This document shows positions 43,018 through 51,672 of a stretch of DNA of 64,000 nt, piece by piece; within the stretch, counting starts at the first letter, position 1; the number at the start of each line of letters is the position of its first letter. The stretch is from Litoribaculum gwangyangense (lineage in GTDB: Bacteria > Bacteroidota > Bacteroidia > Flavobacteriales > Flavobacteriaceae): positions 744,001-808,000 of the forward strand of contig NZ_BAABJW010000001.1 of assembly GCF_039543505.1 (NCBI RefSeq), written 5' to 3'. A program made the position numbers and the translations under genes. The notes beneath the pieces are model-generated. The model was not told where the DNA came from and searched no databases. It saw only the letters and a list, made by a program, of their open reading frames with translations.

Positions 43018-44412
43018 ATGGCATTCAATCCAAAAACAGAATATACGGTAGTACCAACGGAAATAAGTATTAAAGATTTTTTTGAGTATAAAGAAGATTT
43101 TGTTACAAGACCACCTTATCAACGAAGGGTAGTTTGGAATAAAAAGAAAAAACAGGCTTTAATGGATAGTTTGTTTAGAAGATATTATATACCTAAATTA
43201 GTTATCAGAGAGGTACGTAAAGATAATAGCGGTACTGTTAGTGAAATTGTAGATGGTCAGCAACGTATAACAACTGTTCAAGATTTTTTTGACAATAAAT
43301 ATCCTTTACCTAAAACACTTTCAGATTTGGGAGACGGTTTAGCAGGAAAATATTATAAAGATTTAGATACAGAAATAAGAAAGTTTATAGATAAATCTCT
43401 TAAATACCAAGCTGATGTAATCAAAAACATAGATGAACCTAATAGTGTTGAACATCAAATCATTGCAACTGAAATATTTTGGCGTTTGCAACAAGGTGAA
43501 TCGTTAAATTATATGGAAGTGGCACACGCTCAATTATCAAGTTTAAGTAGAAATTTCATAGTTAAATATTCTGATGACTTAACGTTTGATTATGAAGCAT
43601 ACATGCCAATTGATGCCAATAAGGATAAATTATCATTTTTTAAATTGTTAGATGTAGATAATGGTAGAATGAAACATCTACAATTAATGGCACGTTTCTT
43701 ATTAATTGAAAAAGAAGGTGGTTATACAGATTTAAGTGATAAGAAAATTACCGAGTTTATCAATGAGCATAAAACTAAAAATGGTATTGGAGATTATTCA
43801 TTTGAAAATGAAAAAGTAGCAACAAACGTAAAAACTAACCTTAATACATTTTACAGCATCTTTAAAGATGATGCTGTGTTAGATGATAATAATGGTATTA
43901 AAGAATTTTCAACAGAATATTTTATAATCTCAATCTATATGTTAATTCGTCATTTAAGAATGTATTACGTTCTTGATGACGAGACAAAATCTAATATTAA
44001 AGGTTTTGTATATGACTTTTACAAGAGGTGGAAAACTTATGATGAAGGTACAGATACAGATTTATTAAGCTTTAGCAATAGACGACAACAAGGAGAAACT
44101 GATTTAGAAGTAAGAGATATGATATTACGCCAAATTTTCTTTAAATATGTTTCAGATAATAATATAGATTTAAAAGAGAAAGATACAAATAGAGCTTTTT
44201 CTGAATTACAAAGAATATTAATTTATAGAAAAGGCAAGGGTTTATGTCAACAATGTTTAAGAGAAGGTGTTCCCGAAAAAGAAGCAATAGTAAGTTGGTC
44301 AAAATATCAGGCAGACCACGTTTTACCTCATTCTAAAGGAGGCGAAACTATAATTGAAAATGGTGAGTTGTTATGTTCATTTCATAACCTTTCAAAAGGG
44401 AATAGAATATAA
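43018..44412 (+). CDS. DUF262-HNH protein (GmrSD-like)
   Basis: 464 residues. An N-terminal DUF262 domain with the ParB/sulfiredoxin-like nucleotide motif DGQQR (79-83, in IVDGQQRITTVQDFF) and RPPYQRRVVWNKKKK. A helical middle is followed by a C-terminal HNH domain: paired cysteines CQQC, then ADHVLPHSKGGETIIENG and CSFHNLSKGNR. This is the GmrSD layout, in which the DUF262 part hydrolyses nucleotide to license an HNH cut of modified DNA. It starts 2 bases after the Type ISP stop. Confidence 0.85.
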   Translation: MAFNPKTEYTVVPTEISIKDFFEYKEDFVTRPPYQRRVVWNKKKKQALMDSLFRRYYIPKLVIREVRKDNSGTVSEIVDGQQRITTVQDFFDNKYPLPKTLSDLGDGLAGKYYKDLDTEIRKFIDKSLKYQADVIKNIDEPNSVEHQIIATEIFWRLQQGESLNYMEVAHAQLSSLSRNFIVKYSDDLTFDYEAYMPIDANKDKLSFFKLLDVDNGRMKHLQLMARFLLIEKEGGYTDLSDKKITEFINEHKTKNGIGDYSFENEKVATNVKTNLNTFYSIFKDDAVLDDNNGIKEFSTEYFIISIYMLIRHLRMYYVLDDETKSNIKGFVYDFYKRWKTYDEGTDTDLLSFSNRRQQGETDLEVRDMILRQIFFKYVSDNNIDLKEKDTNRAFSELQRILIYRKGKGLCQQCLREGVPEKEAIVSWSKYQADHVLPHSKGGETIIENGELLCSFHNLSKGNRI

Positions 44413-44414
44413 TT

Positions 44415-45893
44415 ATGCATCAACTCACCAAAACTGACTTTATTCATTATTTAAATTGTCCAGAATCTTTATGGTTACTAAAAAACAAGCCTAATGAATA
44501 TCCTAATGGAGAATTTTCATTGTTTTTAGAAAAACTAATTAAAGAAGGTTACGAGGTAGAAGCCTATGCAAAACAACTATTTACAAACGGTATAGAGATA
44601 CCCGAAAATGCAAGTCCAGAGTTTACAAAAGGCATCATAAATAAAGGAGGAACAGTATATTTTCAACCCTCTTTTTCTACTCAAAAAGGCGTATTTGCAA
44701 GAATTGACATATTAGAACGTTTGGCAGATAATACCTGGCATATTTATGAGGTAAAATCGTCTACTTCTATAAAAACAGATAACAAACACAACCACTTAAA
44801 AGATGCGTGTTTCCAAAAACAAGTACTCACAGAAAATGGCTATGCGGTTTCAAAAGTATCTATCATACATCTTAACAAAGAGTATGTAAAACAAGCCCAA
44901 ATTGTAGCCAATGAATTGTTAGAAATTGTAGAGGTAACAGATAAATTAGAGGTTTTGTATTCAAGTGTCGTGAATCAAATACATGCGGCATCAAACTTTA
45001 TAAATAAAGAAAGCATTAACGAAACGGTTTGTTCCTGTAAATACAACACAAGGTCTAATCATTGCGATAGTTTTAAGTACTTCAATACTACTATTCCAGA
45101 GTATAGCATTTATGAAATAGGTAATATAAGAGCCAAAAAAATAGGTCAATTAGTAGATAATGACCAATTAGCAATTATTGATATTCCATTAGATTTTGAA
45201 TTAAATGCAAACCAACAAACACAAGTAGCATCGGTAAAACATGAAGAACCTATAATCAATATACCTAATATTAAAAGGGAAATAGACAAATTGAAGTTTC
45301 CTTTACATTTTATAGATTATGAAACCTATGCAAGTGCTATTCCTAAATTAGATGGTTTAAGTCCTCATAAGCATTTAACCTTTCAAGTATCCATACACAC
45401 TTTATCTGAGGAAGGTACATTAACTCATTTTGAATATTTATTGGATAAAATGCAAATGCCAATAGAGATGTTACAAGCAATGCAAGACTTTACAGGTAGC
45501 ACAGGCACATTTGTATCTTGGCACGCCAGTTTTGAAATAGGAAGAAATAAAGACTTAATAGAATGGTTGCCACAATTTACCAATTACCTTACTTACATAA
45601 ACGAGCATACCTTTGATTTAGAAACTATTTTTAAAAGAGATTATATAGACTACCGTTTTCATGGTTCTAGTTCCATTAAAAAAGTTTTACCTGTAGTAGT
45701 CCCAGAAGTAACCTATTCAGATTTAGATATTAATAATGGTACAATGGCTTTAGATACTTGGGGAAGAATGGTTTTAGATAAAGACTTTAGTGAAGATATT
45801 GAAGAAACAAGAAAAAGTCTTTTAGCATATTGTGAATTAGACACCTTTGCAATGGTTGAAATTTATAAAGTATTAATAAGAATGATAAATTAA
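44415..45893 (+). CDS. DUF2779 protein: Cas4-like nuclease plus DEDD exonuclease
   Basis: 492 residues. The N-terminal half is a Cas4/RecB-like PD-(D/E)xK nuclease: D98 in ARIDIL, E112-V-K114 in YEVKSS, and four cysteines (C15, C206, C208, C217) placed like the Cas4 iron-sulphur ligands. The C-terminal half is a DEDD-type 3'-5' exonuclease: D301 and E303 in FIDYETYA, VSWHASFEIGRNKDL, and D476 in YCELDTFAM. Both active sites look complete. It is the third gene of the restriction locus. Its stop overlaps the convergent RepA-like stop (shared TTAA). Confidence 0.85.
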   Translation: MHQLTKTDFIHYLNCPESLWLLKNKPNEYPNGEFSLFLEKLIKEGYEVEAYAKQLFTNGIEIPENASPEFTKGIINKGGTVYFQPSFSTQKGVFARIDILERLADNTWHIYEVKSSTSIKTDNKHNHLKDACFQKQVLTENGYAVSKVSIIHLNKEYVKQAQIVANELLEIVEVTDKLEVLYSSVVNQIHAASNFINKESINETVCSCKYNTRSNHCDSFKYFNTTIPEYSIYEIGNIRAKKIGQLVDNDQLAIIDIPLDFELNANQQTQVASVKHEEPIINIPNIKREIDKLKFPLHFIDYETYASAIPKLDGLSPHKHLTFQVSIHTLSEEGTLTHFEYLLDKMQMPIEMLQAMQDFTGSTGTFVSWHASFEIGRNKDLIEWLPQFTNYLTYINEHTFDLETIFKRDYIDYRFHGSSSIKKVLPVVVPEVTYSDLDINNGTMALDTWGRMVLDKDFSEDIEETRKSLLAYCELDTFAMVEIYKVLIRMIN

Positions 45894-46927
45894 TCATTCT
45901 TTATTTGTTTTATAATATTACCAATACCTGTTTTACTAATTTCAAATTCAGTCCCTTTCAACTTTTCTTCTATCTTTCGATAAGATAAACCTTCTTTGTG
46001 GTATTTTATTACTACTTCAACAAGTTCCTTATTGTCTTTTTTTTGGTCTTTAATATTATTGGTGGTTTGTCCAGTATTAGAGAAATAAAGATTTTTATCC
46101 CTTTCTAAAATGATTCCTTTTTCTTTATATGAGGATTCTAGAAAATTAGATTTTAAAACCCATAAATCAATAAAATTTTTGTTTTTGAAATTAGGTCTTA
46201 ACTCGAGGACTACTCTCATTTTTGCTTCAAATGCTTGACTCCCAATTATGCTATCTTTAGATGGAGTCTTTCTTTGGGTGTTTTTACCAATATGGTGTAA
46301 AAATAAAATCAGACAATTATTTTGAAAGGCTAGGTTACTATAAATATTCAAAAATCTCCTTACCTGTGTATTAGCATTAATTTCTTTGTCATAGATATCA
46401 GTGAAAGCATCAATCACTATTAAATCAACAGGGTTTTCTTCAATACTAGTTTTTAAGTTTTCATATAAGTTTTCAGTATCAAAAATAAATTCTAGATTAC
46501 TCAAATTAGAAACATCTAAGTTTTTTATTTTCTTTTTTAATGAATTTACTTGTTTAATAATGGAATAACTTACAGAACTGTAATCATCTTCAGTAGTTAC
46601 ATAAATAACCCTATGGTGTTTGGGGTTTAATTTAAAACCTAAAAATGCTTTAGATTTAAGTACAATTGAAAGACATAATTGCCTTAAAAAAGTAGATTTA
46701 CCTGCATCAGACGTACCAACTAAAGTAGCAAGTCCACTTTTTTGAAGGAAAGGCTCAAGAAGCTTAGGAATGTTTTCAGTTTCCAGATTAAATAGTTCTA
46801 GAGCAGTATATGATTTTTTGAATGAGTGTCCTTTGAGTATATTGTTAACATTTAAAATTTGTCCAAATGCTTCAGCCAATAATTTATTAGTTTCTTCAGA
46901 TTGCTTCATCCTATCAAAGTTATCCAT
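45890..46927 (-). CDS. RepA/RegA-like RecA-fold ATPase with C-terminal helix-turn-helix
   Basis: 345 residues from the ATG at 46927; a TTG at 46954 would add nine. Walker A VGTSDAGKST follows LEPFLQKSGLAT, and Walker B is DLIVIDAFTDIY. LFLHHIGKN and SIIGSQAFEAKMRVVLEL complete the AAA_25/RepA pattern of hexameric replicative helicases. The C-terminal GLSYRKIEEKLKG and SKTGIGNIIKQI form a helix-turn-helix. It lies at the right end, reading inward, and may open an element origin in the AT-rich region next to attR. Confidence 0.8.
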   Translation of the reverse strand: MDNFDRMKQSEETNKLLAEAFGQILNVNNILKGHSFKKSYTALELFNLETENIPKLLEPFLQKSGLATLVGTSDAGKSTFLRQLCLSIVLKSKAFLGFKLNPKHHRVIYVTTEDDYSSVSYSIIKQVNSLKKKIKNLDVSNLSNLEFIFDTENLYENLKTSIEENPVDLIVIDAFTDIYDKEINANTQVRRFLNIYSNLAFQNNCLILFLHHIGKNTQRKTPSKDSIIGSQAFEAKMRVVLELRPNFKNKNFIDLWVLKSNFLESSYKEKGIILERDKNLYFSNTGQTTNNIKDQKKDNKELVEVVIKYHKEGLSYRKIEEKLKGTEFEISKTGIGNIIKQIKND

Positions 46928-47175
46928 CTCATATAAATAATTAATTGTGTCCAATTAATTTAATTATAATAGGACAGGACAATTTAATAAATCTTAATTA
47001 AACGACCATTAATTGTTTTAATGGTTTTGTTGATTCTTTTGGATGTATGAAATTCTATCCTATTAAGGATAATGTTTTAGTTGATTAATTGTTATTTTTA
47101 AGGCGAATTAGGATAGATTTAAGGTATCATGTTCACTCCTTTTTGTGTAATTTACTGAATACAAGTGTTTTAAAT
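46928..47175. other. AT-rich right end of the element
   Basis: 248 bases between the RepA-like gene and attR. It contains GGACAGGACAA at 46972 and several AATTAA-type AT tracts. It probably holds the ATPase promoter and possibly an origin or recombinase sites; no gene is seen. Confidence 0.5.
46972..46982 (+). repeat. GGACAGGACAA, copy 2
   Basis: Identical to 38026-38036, in the leader of the RepA-like gene (opposite strand). Confidence 0.4.
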
Positions 47176-47243
47176 TCCTTGGTTCGAGCCCAAGAGGGGG
47201 AGCAAAACTAAAGCCTTAACATCTAAATTGTTGAGGCTTTTTT
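47176..47243 (+). repeat. attR: 68-bp direct repeat, right copy
   Basis: Perfect copy of 23195-23262: a tRNA-Asn 3' stub of 27 bases plus terminator. The sequence left of it does not continue as a tRNA. Confidence 0.95.
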
Positions 47244-47270
47244 TTATTTTTAGATTAAAAATTATTAACC

Positions 47271-47747
47271 ATGAAAAAACTAATAACTTCTTTACTCATA
47301 ATCTTTCCTTTTTTTACATTCGCTCAAAACTCAGAATATGATATAAAATCTTATAAAGAGGAAGGAACCAAAGCACCCAACACGCATTATATAGGTGAAG
47401 CTTGGTTAAATGGCTTATTTCATGATGATAAAGAGTTAAATTACAATATTACCAAAGCTACTTTTAAAGCGAACTCCACTTTAGATTGGCATAAACACTT
47501 CACCCCACAGGTTATTATTATTGTGGAAGGGACAGGCTATTATCAAGAACGTGGAAAAAATCCTGTGATCCTAACAGTTGGAGATGTAATAAAATGTGAT
47601 AAAGATATTGAGCATTGGCATTCTTCCAGTAAAGAAAATGATGTCACTTATTTGGCTATTTACGGTGGAGATCAACCAACGGTTTGGACCGAAGTGCTTT
47701 CTCAGGAATATTATAATGATATTGCTCTAAAATTAAAAACCCCTTAG
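47271..47747 (+). CDS. Secreted cupin protein
   Basis: 158 residues with a signal peptide (ending FTFAQ). Single conserved cupin barrel: HKHFTPQVIIIVEGTGYY, then GDVIKCDKDIEHWHSSS. Metal ligands are likely the histidines of H-x-H, the glutamate, and the later His pair. Periplasmic, substrate unknown. First chromosomal gene to the right of the island. Confidence 0.85.
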   Translation: MKKLITSLLIIFPFFTFAQNSEYDIKSYKEEGTKAPNTHYIGEAWLNGLFHDDKELNYNITKATFKANSTLDWHKHFTPQVIIIVEGTGYYQERGKNPVILTVGDVIKCDKDIEHWHSSSKENDVTYLAIYGGDQPTVWTEVLSQEYYNDIALKLKTP

Positions 47748-47760
47748 TTTTTTAATTTCT

Positions 47761-47832
47761 GGCTCCATAGTTCAAGGGATAGAACAAAAGTTTCCTAAAC
47801 TTTAGATTCAGGTTCGAATCCTGATGGAGTCA
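47761..47832 (+). tRNA. tRNA-Arg (anticodon CCT)
   Basis: 72 bases: acceptor GGCTCCA with TGGAGTC, anticodon stem AAAGT/ACTTT with loop TTCCTAA, T-arm CAGGTTCGAATCCTG, discriminator A, no CCA. It is 13 bases after the cupin gene and probably co-transcribed. No att-like copy of it was seen. Confidence 0.93.
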
Positions 47833-47843
47833 CAATACTTTAC

Positions 47844-48197
47844 TTATCCTTTTATGAATTTTTTGGCGGCTTCAATCGTTTTTTTAGAGTTTCCAATAAA
47901 AATGTGGTTGTCAACAATTATTACAGGCCTGCTTAAAAAGGTATAATGTTCTAAAATGTAATGCTTGTAGTCGCGTTCATTCAAATCTTGAGTTTTTAAA
48001 TCCATTTCCTTATATAATTTAGAACGTTTACTGAACAAGGCTTCATAACTTCCAGCTAGGGTTTTCATGGCTTCCAATTGCTTAACGGTTATTTCCTCAG
48101 CTTTGATGTCTTGTAAAATGAATTCTGAGGGTAAATCCAATTCTTTTAAAATTCTTAAACAGGTGTTACAGGTTTTTAAAAAGTATACTTTTTTCAT
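47844..48197 (-). CDS. ArsC/Spx-family thioredoxin-fold protein
   Basis: 117 residues, the ArsC/Spx size. CNTC at 10-13 (TCNTCLRILKEL) is the redox motif. EEITVKQLEAMKTLAG and FLSRPVIIVDNHIFIG (the RP cis-proline region) follow. It may be an arsenate reductase-like enzyme or a regulator; the pattern cannot separate these. It has no ars operon around it. Confidence 0.8.
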   Translation of the reverse strand: MKKVYFLKTCNTCLRILKELDLPSEFILQDIKAEEITVKQLEAMKTLAGSYEALFSKRSKLYKEMDLKTQDLNERDYKHYILEHYTFLSRPVIIVDNHIFIGNSKKTIEAAKKFIKG

Positions 48198-48254
48198 GCT
48201 TTATAAGGTTTCAAAAAACAAATTAAAACTATATTTATCAAAATAATAAAGAAT

Positions 48255-48719
48255 ATGGATTTTACATTTCAAGTTTTAAATAACACAAGAGGTATTTTTA
48301 ATAAAATAATAGAGGCTAATTCTTTAGCCGATTTAAATAAAATCCCCAAAGGGTTTAACAACAACATCATTTGGAACATTGCCCACGTGATAGTATCGGA
48401 ACAATTGTTGGTTTATAAGTTATCTGGTTTAGAGTCGATGCTTTCAGATACTATTATTAATAAATACAGAAAGGATACAAAACCTAATGGCGATATTTCA
48501 GAAAATGAAGTGAAAGAAATACAAAGTTTTCTCTTTTCGACCATAAAAAACACACAAGAAGACTATTATAATGGTGTTTTTAAAAAGTATAATTCCTATA
48601 CGGTTTCTACAACCGGAAACACCTTAACCAATGTTGATGAAGCTTTGCAGTTTGCCACCATTCACGAGGGTTTACATTACGGGTACGTTCTGGCGCTTTT
48701 AAAGGCTATTAAAAACTAA
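48255..48719 (+). CDS. DinB-like metal-binding protein
   Basis: 154 residues with the DinB/YfiT four-helix pattern: NIIWNIAHVIVSEQLLVYK (first His) and ATIHEGLHYGYV (the H-x3-H pair) for a metal site. Family members include thiol transferases; the substrate is unknown. Its 3' end overlaps the convergent lipoprotein gene by 21 bases. Confidence 0.8.
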   Translation: MDFTFQVLNNTRGIFNKIIEANSLADLNKIPKGFNNNIIWNIAHVIVSEQLLVYKLSGLESMLSDTIINKYRKDTKPNGDISENEVKEIQSFLFSTIKNTQEDYYNGVFKKYNSYTVSTTGNTLTNVDEALQFATIHEGLHYGYVLALLKAIKN

Positions 48720-49418
48720 AAATGGTTTAGCGTCTTCAAACGGTATTACAAACTCAATAAGGCCTGTTGAATAGGGAGCAATCTCATAGGTATTATATAG
48801 TAAAACAACACCTTCTTCACCATAACCCATATTTTCTGGCAATTGGAATTTTGTAGGTTCAAAAAGCGTGTTTTTGTCCTCTATGGCTTTATCAAAATAA
48901 GTGTTTGCTAGGGTTTTAAAGCTTTCAATATCATTAAAAAGCTCACTATTTTCTATAAGATTACCAGTTTGAGCATTGAAATTCAATAGCGAAATAAGCA
49001 AATTACCATGCGCTCCTCCTGTAAACTTGTAGCTAGTGAATGCTAAACTTATAATTTCAGGCGATTGAAACATCACTTCACCATCAATTTGGGCCTCCCA
49101 TTCTGGAACGGTATCGGGAAAATCTGTTACAAAATCAGTATATTCTTTATTAAAAGCATCTATACTTTCTTCAATGGATTTAGAAGCAACATCATCTGGA
49201 TTGCCAATATGCAAAGCAGATATAATTAACTCTTTTATGGTTGAATTAATTTTCTTTGAAATATTTTCATCCCCATTTGCTTTAGGAATGTTTACTTCAA
49301 CTAAATCATTCTTTTCTGTTGAAATGGTAATATTGGAAAAAGAGGTTTTATTTTCTTTTTTACAAGCAAAAAAAGTAAAAAACAAAAAGAAAATCAAGTA
49401 AGATTTTTTTAGACACAT
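48699..49418 (-). CDS. DUF3298/DUF4163 lipoprotein
   Basis: 239 residues with lipobox FFAC (Cys 19). A DUF4163-like N-terminal part is followed by a DUF3298 domain of RsiV type: YKFTGGAHGN, LLNFNAQTGNLIENSELF and NTYEIAPYSTGLIEFVIP. In RsiV this region is an extracytoplasmic sensor that binds lysozyme; no sigma factor gene is nearby, so sensing is not inferred. Envelope-anchored. Confidence 0.85.
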   Translation of the reverse strand: MCLKKSYLIFFLFFTFFACKKENKTSFSNITISTEKNDLVEVNIPKANGDENISKKINSTIKELIISALHIGNPDDVASKSIEESIDAFNKEYTDFVTDFPDTVPEWEAQIDGEVMFQSPEIISLAFTSYKFTGGAHGNLLISLLNFNAQTGNLIENSELFNDIESFKTLANTYFDKAIEDKNTLFEPTKFQLPENMGYGEEGVVLLYNTYEIAPYSTGLIEFVIPFEDAKPFLVFNSL

Positions 49419-49457
49419 TTGGGTTATAATTAACTATAGTTAAAGATAATTATTGCA

Positions 49458-49488
49458 TTTGAATAGAGCGAATTAAAACTTACATTTG
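49458..49488 (+). promoter_or_regulatory. Promoter of the cystathionine gamma-synthase gene
   Basis: TTTG at 49458-49461, 19-base spacer, TACATTTG at 49481-49488, 18 bases before the ATG. A textbook Bacteroidota promoter. Confidence 0.75.
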
Positions 49489-49506
49489 TAACAAATTCAA
49501 TATCAA

Positions 49507-50646
49507 ATGAAATTTAATACAAAAGTCATTCACGGTGGTCAAGAGCATGATAAGGCTTATGGAGCGGTGATGCCTCCTATTTACCAAACATCCACTTATG
49601 CGCAAACCACACCTGGTGGTCATAAAGGGTATGAATATTCCAGAACACACAACCCAACAAGAAGCGCTTTAGAAAGCGCTTTAGCTAGTATCGAAAATGG
49701 TAATTATGGACTTGCTTTTGCGTCTGGACTCGCTGCTATTGATGCCATAATCAAGCTTTTAAAACCAGGTGATGAGGTTATTTCAACGAATGATTTATAT
49801 GGAGGATCTTTTAGACTATTCACCAAAATTTTCCAAGATTTTGGTATTAAATTTCATTTTATAGGAATGCAAGATGCTTCTCACATTGAAAGTTTTGTTA
49901 ACAAAAACACAAAGCTTATTTGGGTTGAAACACCAACCAATCCCATGATGAATATTATAGATATTGAAGCTGCTTCGAAAATTGCTAATAAACATCACAT
50001 TTTATTGGCAGTTGATAATACATTTGCCACGCCATATTTGCAAAAGCCGTTAGATTTGGGAGCCGATATTGTTATGCATTCTGCAACAAAATACTTAGGT
50101 GGGCATAGCGATGTAGTTATGGGAGCTTTAGTGGTAAAAGACAAAAGTTTAGCGGACAAATTATATTTCATTCAAAATGCTAGTGGCGCTATTTGTGGAC
50201 CTCAAGATAGTTTTTTGGTTTTAAGGGGTATAAAAACGTTGCATGTTAGAATGCAACGCCATTGTGAAAATGGGAAAGCCATAGCAGAATATTTGCAAAA
50301 TCACAAGAAAATAGAGAAGGTTTATTGGCCAGGGTTTGAAAATCACCCAAATCATGAAATTGCTAAAAACCAGATGAAAGATTTTGGCGGTATGATATCA
50401 TTTACTACCAAAGGCAATAATTTTCAAGAAGCAATTAAAACTATTGAAAATTTAAAAGTTTTTACATTGGCAGAATCTTTAGGAGGGGTAGAATCTTTAT
50501 GTGGTCATCCAGCTAGCATGACCCATGCCAGTATTCCAAAGGAGGAACGTGAAAAGACAGGTGTAGTAGATTCTTTAATTAGACTTAGCGTTGGTATAGA
50601 AGATGTAGAAGACTTAATTGCCGACTTAAAACAGGCTTTAGGTTAA
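49507..50646 (+). CDS. metB: Cystathionine gamma-synthase / PLP-dependent sulphur enzyme
   Basis: 379 residues, a member of the Cys/Met metabolism PLP family. PLP-lysine in HSATKYLGGHSD, aspartate in LAVDNTFATPYLQ, and the cofactor loop FASGLAA. GYEYSRTHNPTR is typical. It makes cystathionine from O-acylhomoserine and cysteine in methionine synthesis, but cystathionine gamma-lyase activity cannot be excluded by sequence alone. Monocistronic, with its own promoter. The convergent next gene overlaps its end by 4 bases. Confidence 0.88.
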   Translation: MKFNTKVIHGGQEHDKAYGAVMPPIYQTSTYAQTTPGGHKGYEYSRTHNPTRSALESALASIENGNYGLAFASGLAAIDAIIKLLKPGDEVISTNDLYGGSFRLFTKIFQDFGIKFHFIGMQDASHIESFVNKNTKLIWVETPTNPMMNIIDIEAASKIANKHHILLAVDNTFATPYLQKPLDLGADIVMHSATKYLGGHSDVVMGALVVKDKSLADKLYFIQNASGAICGPQDSFLVLRGIKTLHVRMQRHCENGKAIAEYLQNHKKIEKVYWPGFENHPNHEIAKNQMKDFGGMISFTTKGNNFQEAIKTIENLKVFTLAESLGGVESLCGHPASMTHASIPKEEREKTGVVDSLIRLSVGIEDVEDLIADLKQALG

Positions 50647-51473
50647 TCCAGATAATAGATATATCCAAAATTTAACCATACCAACCAGTCATTATTTTTA
50701 TTGAAACTCAACTCATGGTTTAAACCGTCAACCCAATCATCAAAATAGTACTGCCATCTTAAGTCTAACATTAAATCTGAAAGTTTAGTTAGTTTGTACC
50801 GAACTCCAACACTTGCAACCATTGACCAAGATGAATGAGGGGTTACATCTATGGGATATTGTCTTTGCTGTCCGGAGGGCAGAGGAGGTAAGCGTGTATC
50901 ATCGCGATACCAAAATGAGTAGATATTATTTTCATTAAAAATATCACCATCACCATACGTAGTGCTAGCTTCTGGCGTAGAATATGTATAATGCACACCT
51001 AGACTTACGAAAGGGGCAAAACTGTATGCAAACCCCTGAAAATCTCTAATACTTAAAGGAAAAAATTCTATTTGTGTACCAATATCTAAATTTTTGGCAA
51101 CACCACTTTGTGCTCTAAGTCTGTCGGCATCTGGTGTTACATTTTCTGGTCCAACCCACTGACCTAAATGGTTTAGTTTGGTTTTATTCCAAGAAATTTC
51201 ATTCCTTAATTTGAAATGATCATTAAAATAGGTATCAGTTGTATAACAATTACAATCAGCTCTATAAGAAAAATTTATATAATGTATAAGGCCTATTCCT
51301 ATTCCAGAATTACCAAAATTGGTCTCACCTTCGTTACGGCTACCAAAATCTGATCTAAATTGAACCGGTCCTGCAATTACCCCTAATTCGTGAGAGAAGC
51401 CTAATTGAGAATGCGCTGTTTGAAGCATAACAAACAAGCAAAAAAAGGAAACTAATTGTTTCACGTTAAGCAT
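50643..51473 (-). CDS. THC0290_0291-family outer-membrane protein
   Basis: 276 residues from the ATG at 51473, which leaves a standard signal peptide (FFCLFVMLQTAHS); the frame is open 12 codons further. LGFSHELGVIAGPVQFRSDFG near the N-terminus in pieces and the cysteine pair CNCYTTDTYF are typical of the flavobacterial THC0290_0291 family, and the remainder is beta-barrel-like with aromatic strand ends. Function unknown. It is convergent with metB. Confidence 0.8.
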   Translation of the reverse strand: MLNVKQLVSFFCLFVMLQTAHSQLGFSHELGVIAGPVQFRSDFGSRNEGETNFGNSGIGIGLIHYINFSYRADCNCYTTDTYFNDHFKLRNEISWNKTKLNHLGQWVGPENVTPDADRLRAQSGVAKNLDIGTQIEFFPLSIRDFQGFAYSFAPFVSLGVHYTYSTPEASTTYGDGDIFNENNIYSFWYRDDTRLPPLPSGQQRQYPIDVTPHSSWSMVASVGVRYKLTKLSDLMLDLRWQYYFDDWVDGLNHELSFNKNNDWLVWLNFGYIYYLD

Positions 51474-51617
51474 AATAAGGTTCGTTTTTTGAGGCATTAT
51501 TAAAGACAAATATATAAAAACTCACCAAACAAACAAATATTAATGGATTTAGCCATAATCAATAAAAATATGTATTGCGAATTTTTAAAAAAAACAACAT
51601 TAATTTTAAAGATAACG

Positions 51618-51625
51618 TATATTTG
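51618..51625 (+). promoter_or_regulatory. -7 box of gdhA
   Basis: TATATTTG, a full TAnnTTTG match, 48 bases before the ATG of gdhA. Confidence 0.6.
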
Positions 51626-51672
51626 CACTCGTAAATTATTTATTTAATAAAAACAATACAATTAATGTATAT

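Larger units (their letters stand above)
23195..47243 (+). mobile_element. Integrative element in tRNA-Asn, about 24 kb
   Basis: Boundaries are the two 68-bp att repeats; the repeat unit spacing is 23,981 bases. It carries a tyrosine recombinase next to the intact tRNA, recombination and replication-type genes (Sak4-like ATPase, DUF3871, helicase, RepA-like ATPase) and two nuclease loci that look like anti-phage cargo. No relaxase, type IV secretion, capsid, portal or terminase gene was recognised. It may be a mobilisable element or a phage-satellite-like island; the flanking genes are ordinary chromosome. Confidence 0.9.

Noticed and set aside
44415..45893. CRISPR adaptation protein Cas4
   Set aside because: Although the nuclease half is Cas4-like, it is fused to a DEDD exonuclease (DUF2779) and there is no cas1, cas2 or array.
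47176..47203. Second tRNA-Asn gene
   Set aside because: Only the T-arm and acceptor 3' half are present; it is the attR stub.
47761..47832. tRNA-Arg as a second integration site
   Set aside because: No duplicated tRNA-Arg 3' end and no integrase next to it.
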